Part shown: one piece after another, positions 22,555 through 33,200 of the stretch
How the letters are laid out: each line of letters begins with the position of its first letter
Position numbering within the stretch: position 1 is the first letter of the stretch
NCBI GenBank assembly: GCA_947247005.1
Contig: OX365945.1
Location: 32,790,551-32,854,550 of the forward strand
From: Spisula solida
Taxonomy: Eukaryota; Mollusca; Bivalvia; Venerida; Mactridae
Direction of reading: 5' to 3'
Length of the DNA: 64,000 nucleotides
The notes under the pieces: generated by a model
What the model was told of the DNA's origin: nothing
Database searches by the model: none
What the model saw: the letters and a program-made list of their open reading frames with translations, nothing else
Position numbers and translations under genes: made by a program

Positions 22555-23494
22555 TGTTTTGATTGGCTTTGCTCGTAAATCATAGATACTGGTCGAAAAT
22601 CATAGATACAATTCGATAAACCTGGTTTTACGCTCGTAAACATGGGTTCACGTCCGTAAACTATGGTTCCATAGTTTACGGTCGTTATCTTATGTTTACG
22701 AGCGTGAACCTATGTTTACGAACTACAACCCATGTTTTCGACCGTAAATATAGGTTTACGAACGTGAACCTATGTTTACGAGCGTGAACTATAGTTTACG
22801 GCGTTAACCTATGATTTAGATTGAAAAAACATCTTAATTTGCATTTACGTTCGAAAAACCTAGTTTATCGATCGTTAATCCTAGTTTTTCGACCGTAAAC
22901 CATGGTTCACGTAATAACTGGACACAAGAAATACATGCCAGGCCCGTGAACTATAGTTCACGCTCGAAAACATGGGTTAGCGTTCGTAAACATAGGTTCA
23001 CGTTCGTAAACATAGGTTCACGCTCGTAAACATTGGTTCACGTCCGTAAACCCATGTTTACGCCCGAAATGCATAGTTTATTTGAAAATCTTAGTTTTAC
23101 GTTTGATAAACTAGGTTTCTCGATTTAACTACTGATTTCGGTCGTTATCCTATGTTTCGACCATTAACCTATGTTTACGCTGGTAAACCCTGGTTCACGC
23201 TCGTAAACCATAGTTTACGAAATACAACCCATGTTTTCGACCGTAAACATAGGTTTACGAACGTGAACCTATGTTTACGAACGTGAACCTATGTTTACGA
23301 GCGTGAACTATGGTTTACGACGTTATCCTATGTTTTCGCTCGAAAATATGGGTTAACATTCGTAAAACCTGGTTTTACGTTCGTAAAACCTAGTTTTACG
23401 TTCGTAAAACCTAGTTTATCGACCGTAAAACCTAGTTTTACGCCCGTGAACATGGGTTTACGAAATTATTGGACATTTGGCTTGCCATAGACGG
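22555..23494 (-). repeat. Element built of GTAAAC/GTTTAC quasi-palindromes, copy 2 (reverse)
   Basis: Its edges are GATTGGCTTTGCTCGTAAA on the left and AATTATTGGACATTTGGCTT...CTATAG on the right. These are the right and left edges of the copy at 12111-13245 in reverse. The interior again consists of GTAAAC/GTGAAC quasi-palindromes joined by CGnnCG, in a different order from copy 1. Confidence 0.82.
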
Positions 23495-23921
23495 CGAAAT
23501 CTAAGTAGGGTTAGATATTATTATATTGTATAATGTTAGTCATAATTTTTTATAGGACTCTAACGTTGAGATAAAACCTGCGTGTTATCTTTCGAGTTAA
23601 AGATAACATGAGTTTGAATTTTCTGTTTTTCTTAAAAATGTTACAAATGCGTTATATACCGGTAGATCTGAATCTAGTAATACATGTACTACTACTTTTG
23701 TCCAAAATGGCAGCAAACATTATTTCAAGGCTTTGTGACATTAGAGGATACCAGTTTGTAATATGTCGATCTAGCTTGTATAATATATTAGAATAATCCA
23801 CTTTTTATTGCACATCATTGATACAGGTACTATATGCTATTGATGCTATAAACTCACTTTACACATCTGTTATCATTATTGTAAATCACTTAATTTTGGC
23901 GTAACTTTTATTTCATGATTT
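23495..23921. other. No gene seen
   Basis: AT-rich sequence. The open frame of 62 codons at 23608-23796 has no recognisable feature. Confidence 0.55.
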
Positions 23922-25162
23922 TTTAGCTCACCTGCCAAAGTGGCAAGGTGAGCTTTTGTGATTGTTTTTTGTCCGTCGTCCGTCTGTCCGTACGAATGCA
24001 CCGGTAGTTGTGGGGTGTGGAACAATAGGCTATTTTTTAGATTCCATTCATTCCGTCACTTGTGGGGTGCAAAATGCTACTTGTGGGTTGCAACCAAACA
24101 AAAGAAAGAACAAAAGAAAACCCCACAAATACCGTCTCATGAGAACGTCCGTCCGTCCGTTAGACTTTTGACTGTTTTAAAACACTCTAGCACCTTCATC
24201 AAACTTGGTCAGTAGTTGTATCTCAATGAAATCTAGGTCAAGTTTGAAGTTGGGTCATGTGGGGTCAAAAACTAGGTCAAAAGGTCAAATGATAGCAAAA
24301 CCTTGTTAACACTCGAGAGGCAATATTTTTGCTTCAATCTTCATTAAGTTTGGTCAAAATGTTAATCTTGATGACCTTAAGGTCAAGTTCGAAGTTGGGT
24401 CATGTGGGGTCAAAAACTAGGTCAAAAGGTCAAATGATAGCAAAACCTTGTTAACACTCTAGAGGCCATATTTTTGCTTCAATCTTCAGCAAGTTTGGTC
24501 AAAATGTTAATCTTGATGACCGTAAGGTCAAGTTCGAAGTTGGGTCATGTGGGATCAAAAACTAGGTCAAAAGGTCAAATGATAGCAAAACCTTGTTAAC
24601 ACTCTAGAGGCCATATTTTTGCTTCAATCTTCATGACGTTTGGTCAAAATGTTTATGTTGATGACCTTAAGGTCAAGTGCAAAGTTGGTTTATGTGGGGT
24701 CAAAAACTAGGTCAAAAGTCAAATATTAGCAAAACCTTGTTAACACTCTAGAGGCCATATTTTTGCTTCAATCTTCATGAATATTGGTCAAAATGTTTAT
24801 CTCGGTTACCTTAAGGTCAAGCTCGAAGTTGGTTTATGTGGGGTCAAAAACTAGGTCAAAAGTCAAATATTAGCAAAACCTTGTTAACACTCTAGAGGCC
24901 ATATTTTTGCTTTAATCTTCATCAACTTTGATCAAAATGTTTATCTTGATGACTTTAAGGTTACGTTTAAAGTTGGGTCATGTGCGTAAAAAACTAGGGC
25001 AATATGTTAAATAATAGCGAAACCTTGTTAACACTCTGGAGGCCTCAGTTTTGCTTTAACCTTCATGAAGTTTAGTCAAACGTTATCTTGATGACTTAAG
25101 GTCAAGTTCATGTTTGGCCATGTTTAACAGGTGAGCGCCCCATGATCTATGATCCTCTTGTT
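23922..25162 (+). mobile_element. Bivalve-type interspersed element with 145-bp tandem units
   Basis: It starts TTAGCTCACCTGCCAAAGTG, a hairpin closed by CACTTTGGCAGGTGAGC-like pairing (GGCAAGGTGAGC). It ends AACAGGTGAGCGCCCCATGA then CCTCTTGTTT. Between them are about six tandem units of 143-145 bp, each beginning GGTCAAGTTCGAAGTTGGGT (at 24236, 24381, 24526, 24671, 24815, 24958). Elements with this start, core and end are very common in bivalve genomes. It carries no enzyme. The mechanism of spread is not settled here. Confidence 0.8.
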
Positions 25163-25434
25163 TGAAAATTTCAAGATTTTTTGTTCGCAAGAATTTTGAA
25201 TTCATGTCATAGACAATGTCCAATTCCCAACTTTGTATTGCGATTCTTTTTTGCTAGAATAATGATTTCGCGTGTTAACATCCTTGCGAATATCAGCGAA
25301 AATAAAACTGTTGCGAAAAAAAGTGATTTAAAGTATATGAGATCAGTTAATGACTCCAACCCCAAGCAATTGCAACTCCTATTTGATGAGCTAAACTTCA
25401 AGCTTAAATGATTAATCAGGACATATTTCACTGG

Positions 25435-25589
25435 TATAGTGCCCCAATCATAATAAGAAAGACGGGCAAATTTGGTATATTCCACAAAGGTGGCTTTATC
25501 AGAAGTGCATGATTTGTAAAACCAATTTTGCAACAGTTGACCAAACCAGTTCATGTTTGTAAAACATCACATTATCCTGGGCGCACTAT
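25435..25589. mobile_element. Small MITE, family TATAGTGCGCCCAGGATAA
   Basis: The right end TTATCCTGGGCGCACTATA is identical to the right end of the element at 55052-55257. Internal words are shared too (ATTCCACAAAGGTGG, GCAACAGTTGACCAAACC). The left end TATAGTGCCCCAATCATAA is a decayed inverted partner. Confidence 0.6.
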
Positions 25590-25597
25590 ATGACACA

Positions 25598-25812
25598 TAT
25601 AGTCCAGTCAAGATAAAAATCCAGTGACGCAGCGGTCGAGTCCACTATAACGGTGTAAAACCAATTATAAAGGCTTATACTGTACAAACAACTATAATTT
25701 CAATCCTAAAAGAACATACTAAACTTCGCTCTACCTGTTTAGACAATGGTTGTGATTTTTTGCGTACACATAAATTGCAACGTCACTGTCACAATATCCT
25801 AACTGGACTATA
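25598..25812. mobile_element. MITE, family TATAGTCCAGTCA, copy 1
   Basis: The ends TATAGTCCAGTCAAGATA and TATCCTAACTGGACTATA are inverted repeats with TA at both borders. A near-complete second copy is at 38407-38605. Truncated pieces in reverse orientation are near 50513-50660 and 54118-54195. Confidence 0.75.
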
Positions 25813-26784
25813 CTTGCACATTATAATATGAGAAACATGTACACAAATGAATCAGTCTGGTATGTTACAAGTGTTGTATTCAGTTATGTTTGTGAGTTGA
25901 CTGACTTAGTAAGTTGCTATAGTCCAGAGAATTTGACACGATTTTCGACCTTCAATTAGCATAATTTAACAGCTGATTTCTCTGTCTTTATTTATAACCC
26001 CATTAGTATGTTTTGATAAGCAGGAAGTATCACGAAGATGCTCGAGATGTTATACCAACACAAATCCAAAAGACCAATATTGCACGATTTGCCAGCAGAA
26101 ATTTATATTTTCAACACAAGTACCTTGTAATATATTCATGAATATAGGTCAAGATCAGGTCAAATACTCCATGCTATACTGTTCCAAACTTCCTGTAAGA
26201 ACGAAACTAGAAATATGTCCATATAACACTGATGTCCCCATCCTACCACTTTCGACAATCAAGAGCCATAATGATTGCTGCTGGTCCATGTCCCAATTAA
26301 GGACCCTTTGATTTCAAATTATTTATCAATGCATCACTAACTTCTGTCTCAATGCTTAGTAGCTTTTTGGTATAGCTACTCATATAGTGTAAGGGCCATA
26401 ACTCCACTGTTTTAGTGTTCCTGGTCATATGCAAACTTGGTTCATCATCATGTATGTATAAATAAACATCTAGTACATATTCTAACAAGCATTTCTAAAT
26501 GTTTTTATATTTCTTTATAAATACCTTGTATAGTTAATAGTTACATGAGTAAAAATACATGTACATTAATAGCATTGTTTACATAATTCAAGGGCAGTAA
26601 CCCTAATTTTCCTAGTCACATGTCAACGCCATACAATTCATTAAAAAATATGACTCGCTAATCTAGGATCCAACCATCGATAATTAAGAGACGTCGAAAT
26701 TTGCAAAATGTCTCGAGAAGTAATTAGTGGTGCAAGTTTGTGCGCATTTATCATGTTTTATGTGATTCACACATTTAAATTCAG
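25813..26784. other. No gene seen
   Basis: AT-rich 3' flank of the fibrinogen-related gene. The sequence around 25930-26010 (TTAACAGCTGAT...TATAACCCC) recurs near 37260-37340, so at least part is interspersed repeat. Confidence 0.5.
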
Positions 26785-27251
26785 TCATTTCTTTACTGAT
26801 GCAGGTCGAATCTTCATTTCTACCTTTTTAAGTGAATAGTTTGGTCCAGTCCAAGGTTTCCATGTAACACCATCATATTTCTTGTCCGGTATTTTACCTC
26901 CTTTATAATACTTTCCATTTAAGTTTGAAGCATAACATTTATAATACCATCCAGCACCATAAAATCTCTTAGCACAGCTTCCACCAAATTCTTTGACCAC
27001 TTTGTCATTATCAACATCTTTAGTTGAGAATTTATGGCCATCATGTTTTGTGAGCCCGTCTCCTGCATCGCCCTGGTAACCATCAATATGAACTCTGTAC
27101 CCTTCAGCTTCACTCTCCACTAAGAAATAATCAAACTCAGCATATTTCTTCACCTTGTCCCAATCCATTAGATCGACATGTAACTTGTAGTAACCCTGGT
27201 TAGTGAGTAGGTGGATGTTATCATTTCCTAGCCAATGTTCGCCATATAGAC
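26785..27251 (-). CDS. Exon 4: last part of fibrinogen domain
   Basis: 467 bp, entered through a TTTATACAG acceptor. It codes LYGEHWLGNDNIHLLTNQGY through FSTKDVDNDK (calcium-site-like), GAGWYYKCYASNLNGKY and MKIRP to a stop. The usual family motif GAWWY appears here as GAGWYY. Confidence 0.93.
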
Positions 27252-30200
27252 CTGTATAAATACATTTATACATATTTATTAGACGTAAATAAATATTTGT
27301 TTCTGGTATCCTAGCCTAGCTACCCCAACAATTGGTGCAATCCTAAATGTTAATGGCGTTTGAAATAACCCTTTAATTTCGCTAAATTAGCTCACTTGTC
27401 ACAAAGTGACAGGATGAGCTTTTGTGATCACTCTTTGTCAGTCTGTCCGTTGTCCATCTGCTCCGTGACAATTTCTTGTGAGCACACTAGAGGCCCAATC
27501 TTCATGAAACTTGGTTAGAATGTTTTTCTCTAAGAAATCTAGATCAAGTTTGGAAGTGGGTCATGTGGGGTCAAAAATTAGGTCACTAGGTCAAATCTTA
27601 GAAAAAGCTTGTGAACACATTAGAGGACACACCTATGGTCCAATTTTCATGCAACTTGGTTAGAATGTTTGTCTATAAACTATACCAGGTCAAGTTTTAA
27701 ACTGGCTCACATGGGGTCAAAAACTAGGTCACTAGGTCTAATGTAAGAAAAAAAGTGTTGAATAATTTTACAGAAATAGTTATTGGTTGACCCTGTTACA
27801 AATTTGACATTTTTGTCATGATTCGACATGGTTAAAAAACTAGGTCAAATCATAGAGAAACATTGTGTAGTCTAGGTCACAATTATGGCCTATTATTTAT
27901 GAAACTTGGTCACAATGATCATCTCAACAAAATCTAGGTCAAGTTTAATATTTGGTTATCCAGGGTAAAAAAACAAGGTCATTAGGTCGAATCATAGAGA
28001 AACCTTGTGAAGACACTGCAGGTCACAATCTGCCAATATGGGTTATCTGATGTAGATAACAAAGTTGCTAATTAAGACAATATGGTCATTAGGTCACCAT
28101 AGGTGACTACATCAACTACTTCAACCTTGGTCTCTTTGGGCCATCTTGATTATACTTTTCGAATGGTAGTTGCTTTTCCTCTAAGCAAGAACGTATTTGT
28201 TTTAAAAGGCCGAAATTTTCAGACCTATCTACTGAAATGTTACCGGAAACAAACACATGTTTAGTCCTTCATGTCTTCTACCAATAGTTATTATACATTA
28301 CCATTAATTTCAGTGTTACAAACATGTAACTCAATAAGTACCTCCAAATCCTTTCTTATAGATGGCCCATTCCTGGAAGAAATTCGTGTAACCATCTTGT
28401 CTTCTCTGTATGACTGTCCAGCCTCCTTTACGCATATCACAGAATACCTCCACTGTACGTTCACTTCCAACTGGCTTCACTTTGTATATGCCATCTCTTT
28501 TATCGCCTCTTGTGTAGTAATCGTAACAATCTACAAATCATCATTCAAAACAATTATCATCTCTAGTGTAGTAATCGTAACAATCTACAAATCAATTATC
28601 ATCATTCAGAACAATTATCACCTCAAGTGTAGTAATCGTAACAATCTACAAATCATCATTCAGAACACTACCGCGCAACAATTTTGTATCCACCGTTTGG
28701 AAAATGGTAGAAACCAAACTTCCATTAGTCAAATGATATATATATATATATACAACCTTGTTGTATGCGCAAAAAGTATTATGTTTGTGATGGCGGACGG
28801 AATACACCAATATTTATTTCATAACTGGGTTTTATATTCAAACTGTACATGAGGTTGAATATTTTCTGAAGGTTGAAGGAGATAACTCAGTTCAAATTGA
28901 TTGACACGTGTATTATGTATTAAATTACGAAACTCAATAATAAAGTGAAATTGTAACCAAGGAGTTTGATTAGTCAGTTTCTCTGCCACAATGTTGGCCG
29001 GGCTTCTTGTAAATACATTACTTTACGAATGCTGCTCATAAATATCCAGATAAACTCGTCAAATAAGTCTGAACATATCGAAATTCACCAACACCAAATG
29101 CAGGCGGATTGCGTGATCTACTAGTACCCAATATATGTATGTACATTACCGAATAGATGGTAACTAACGCACTATTTAACCTATGTTCTGACTGTTTTCC
29201 AGACTTGGTGCTTAATGATAACATTTCGTATCTTCTGAACCTACATTGTCTCAAACATACATTCACTCGAGAAAAACCTATATGCCATTCCAAAAGGAAA
29301 TACAGAGACGGTTACGTTAGCAATCCGACACAATCCAACAGATAACAACGATATGGGCACCGGAAGAGTAGAGAAACAGAGACGGACCAAATGAAATCTA
29401 AAGAGGATCATCAGTTAAGAGAAAGATAGGTCACTGATGAAGTGGAACAATGGATTACAGAAAGTCCCACTGGGTCTCCTATCAAATATTCAGAACTTAC
29501 TTAGTATACCGAGAACCCTGCTAAGGCTTGAGCGAACAATAGGGATTTTGGCTGTTAGTTGAGTTTTGTATGTTTTTTTTCTGTGCTCGGCTGGTTAAGT
29601 TGGGTGCTGCCTTTCCTGGTCGACTTAATAGTATCTTTACCTTCACGAACAAAATTATGTAGGTGGGTTATGTTCAATTTTCAAATGTTACAAATTAAGT
29701 AATGCTTACCTTTTGGTTCATGCACTGTTTGATGCAAGTTAATTGGAACTTTTCTTTCTTTCGGCTTATTTGCAGCTTCTTTTGCTTTGCTCACTACATT
29801 TTTGGTTGCATTGACATTTCTATTTGAGTCGTTATCGTCTTTCTCTTGACTATTTCTGTCGACCTTTTGCTGCTGATTGTTTTGTTGTTTCTCTTCGCTG
29901 ATTTTTATTTCCTTTGCGTTTTCACCTTTATCAGCGTTGTTAGGTTCATTATTTTTCAGCTTTTGTTTATATGTGTCTTGTGAAAGGTCGCCACTAACAG
30001 TATCCTTTGTTTTAGGTGTTTTACTGACGTCTGAATCACGTTCAAGAGTTTCTTCTACAGTACTTTGTTTTACTTTTGTATTTGAAGGTGTAGCATCTGT
30101 CCCCTGATTATCATTCAACGTATTTAATTTCTCAGGCGAATCCTTGGATAGCTTGTCAGCTTTTAGTTTTGATACATCTCCGTTTTTCTCATTTATTGTT

Positions 30201-33200
30201 AACTCTTCTTTGGGAGTATCATTGGTGGGTTTCTGTGTTTCCTTTGTGTCAGGGTCTGCATTGATTTCTTTTCCATCTTTATTTATTTCCTGAGTGATTT
30301 TATTTTGATCAAATGGTTTGTTATCTCCTAGTTGATTGTTTTCATTTAATTTATTTGGAATGTTTTTAAGTTCTTCATTTGCATCTGTGTTTGTGTTTTC
30401 TTTTTTGTCTGAAATTTTACTTGGATACGTTTCTTTATCTATCTTTTCTGGCATGTCATCTGCATTATTCATGATATTTTCTTTGTTTGTGTCACTGGTA
30501 TCTTCTTTCGACTTTTGCATAGTTTTAGTTTCATCTAATTTTGGTGCCATATGTAGATTGTTTTCACCTGCGTTTGTTTTCTCTTCTTTGTCTGAAGTTT
30601 TATCTATTTTTTCTGGTATTCCATCGGGATTGTTCATTATATTTGCTTTGTCCGTGTCAATGTTATCTGCTTCAGACTTTTTATCATTGGATGTTTCTGG
30701 ATCGTCCTTCGTTGCCTTTGTTATTTCCTCTTGTGTATCATCTTTAACAGGTTCAGTAATTCGCATTTTCCAAACAGGTTTTCCCTCTTTATCATAACCC
30801 ATGTGTTCATACATATCATCGTAGATATGGTCATTTGCTATAGGTGCTTCTTCAGTATATTCATTTTCATTTAAACCAAGTTTAGTATCTGATGCTACAG
30901 TCTCATCATGCAATTTACTGTTAATATTTACATCATCATCGGCGATATTATTTGTTATCGGTCCATTTTTAGTTTCCTTATTTATATTTGAATCAGCTTT
31001 AGCATCTGACAAATCAACAGCATCCGGCAATTTGTCTATTATATCTTCATTTTTATAGACATTATTACTTTCTATAGGCACCTCTTCGGTCTCCTTCTCT
31101 TCTTTTGAATCAGCTTTAGCTTCTAATGATACAGTCAAATCTTTCAATTTGTTTTTAATATTTGATGACGTATCCTTACCTCTTGTGAAATCATCATCGG
31201 CAAAATGTTCAGCAGTGAAATAGGGTTCGTTTGTGTTCGATTTACGAGAACTAGCAATATCAATTGTTAATGTTTCCACAGCTGTAGAACCTCCTTGTTT
31301 CATATTCTTAGTATCATAAGACCATATCAAAAACTGAAATGGGATGCAGTTGGTTTTTACTAGCGAAATACTTTGACAAAGTGGGCAAGTCTTGGTTGAC
31401 TTTGGACACCAACCTGAAACAAGTTCATTAGCTGACTTCTTATTCATCATGTACTTTTGTAACAACCTATCAGAATTGTCTAATTTGTCTATAGTTTTCT
31501 CTATGTTTATATGTCCTGTAGGAACAGAATGTAGCTTCTCGTCCCGGTTATGAAATAGTAATGAATCAAGTTCATCAATAACATCTGGTTTTGAGTGTTC
31601 TATACCTGGATTAACAATTTGTGTTGGTTTATCATTCTTTTCTTCTACTTTCTGCTTAAGTGCAATAATTTCTTTTTGGTTTTGTATGTTTTGTTCAGAT
31701 AAATCTTGTACTGTTTTTATTATTGATGTCATGAATATGGTTTGGTTCATGACCATTTGATGGAGTTGTCTATTTTGGTCTTCCAGACTTTCGTATTTTT
31801 CTTGTAGAAGCATAATCATTTTAGACTGGTTCTTAAGTACAAATGCAAGTTCATTCAATTTAGATTGGTGCTGGAATATTAGTTCATGACTTTTTGTAGT
31901 GTGATCTGGCAGTTCCGGATATTCCTGTTTAGCTTGTTGTTTATACGCCAACTCTAGATATTTATTTTGTCTTTTACTCATATTGTCCGCATCGTCTCGC
32001 AAGTTCTGGTAGTTTTTATTCATTTTCAATAGCTCATTTTCCAATTTTAGGATATGGTTTTCTAGTTTTGTAATGGTTGATGAATGGTTCTGTTTGTGCA
32101 ATGCTTCAGACAGTAATGTATTCTCTAATTTCATTATCATAACTTCAAGAGATTGTATTTTATTGTAATATTTGTTCGTCTTTTGTTCTATAATTTTCTC
32201 GAATTCTTCAAATGATTCCATTGCCGATTTCGATTTCTGTTCTTCACTATTGGAAATCTCAATATCGACTGTAAGATTTGGTGCTTGTTTAGCTTTATTA
32301 TTGTCTTCTTCGCTTACACTTTCATCGCCATTTTTATTATTTATTATTTTATTTGTAGTTTTATCATCATTCATTACAACATCATCTTCTTCTTCTGCTC
32401 TTTTGTTTATGATATTTATTTCTGGTTTATAGTCCGACGAAATGTCATCTTTCTTTCCTTTCTCGTTGTTTTCTTCACGAAATGGAGTGCCACCTGTTAC
32501 TTCTGATGTTATCAACTCGTCAATTGAATCGACGTCTTTCAGATTGTCAATTTCATTTACCTCTGACTTTTCACTGGTGTTATCTAAAGTTGAATCATCA
32601 AGTCTGTTCTTAGGATCTGGCACTTGTAAGTTTTCTGTAATAAGTACGTCTTGTGTATTACCAGAATATGGTAATGGTTCATTTGTGATATCACTCTCTA
32701 ATATTGCACGTTTTTGTAACTGTTCTCCTATAGAGTAATTGTTAACACATATTGTATTTATAAATATTAATTCATAAAAATATATCAGTGTACACGAACT
32801 ATGACGTTTGAACTTTTTAGTCTCTAATCGAAGTCTTGATGGACGTATTGAACTTAGTTCCTTTTGCTTTAGTGTTCCGATAGTGTTTTCATCTTTTGTA
32901 TTGAAAACAAATACATCGTATGTTGAACATCCTAGTGACCAACAAACCCCCAATGCTACTGGACCTCTTCTTATGGAAGACTTATTTTTTCTTTCGGGTA
33001 TATTGTCATTGACATTGTCTGTCAAGTGTACGTTATGTTCTACTGTTTCGTCGTCAGTTTCTGTATCGTCAATCTCCGTGTCATCAGCGCTATCCATATA
33101 CTCATTTGATAAATCAATAAATTGGTTAGGAATATCATCGTCTTCACCAACAGTATCTTTCATATCTAGTTTATCTATATTGTCGTCATTATGGTCATAA

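Noticed and set aside
32172..32738. Plus-strand frames of 73-98 codons within 29.9-33.8 kb
   Set aside because: They are antisense shadows of the long minus-strand exon; Ser/Phe-rich translations are expected opposite Glu/Asp/Lys codons.
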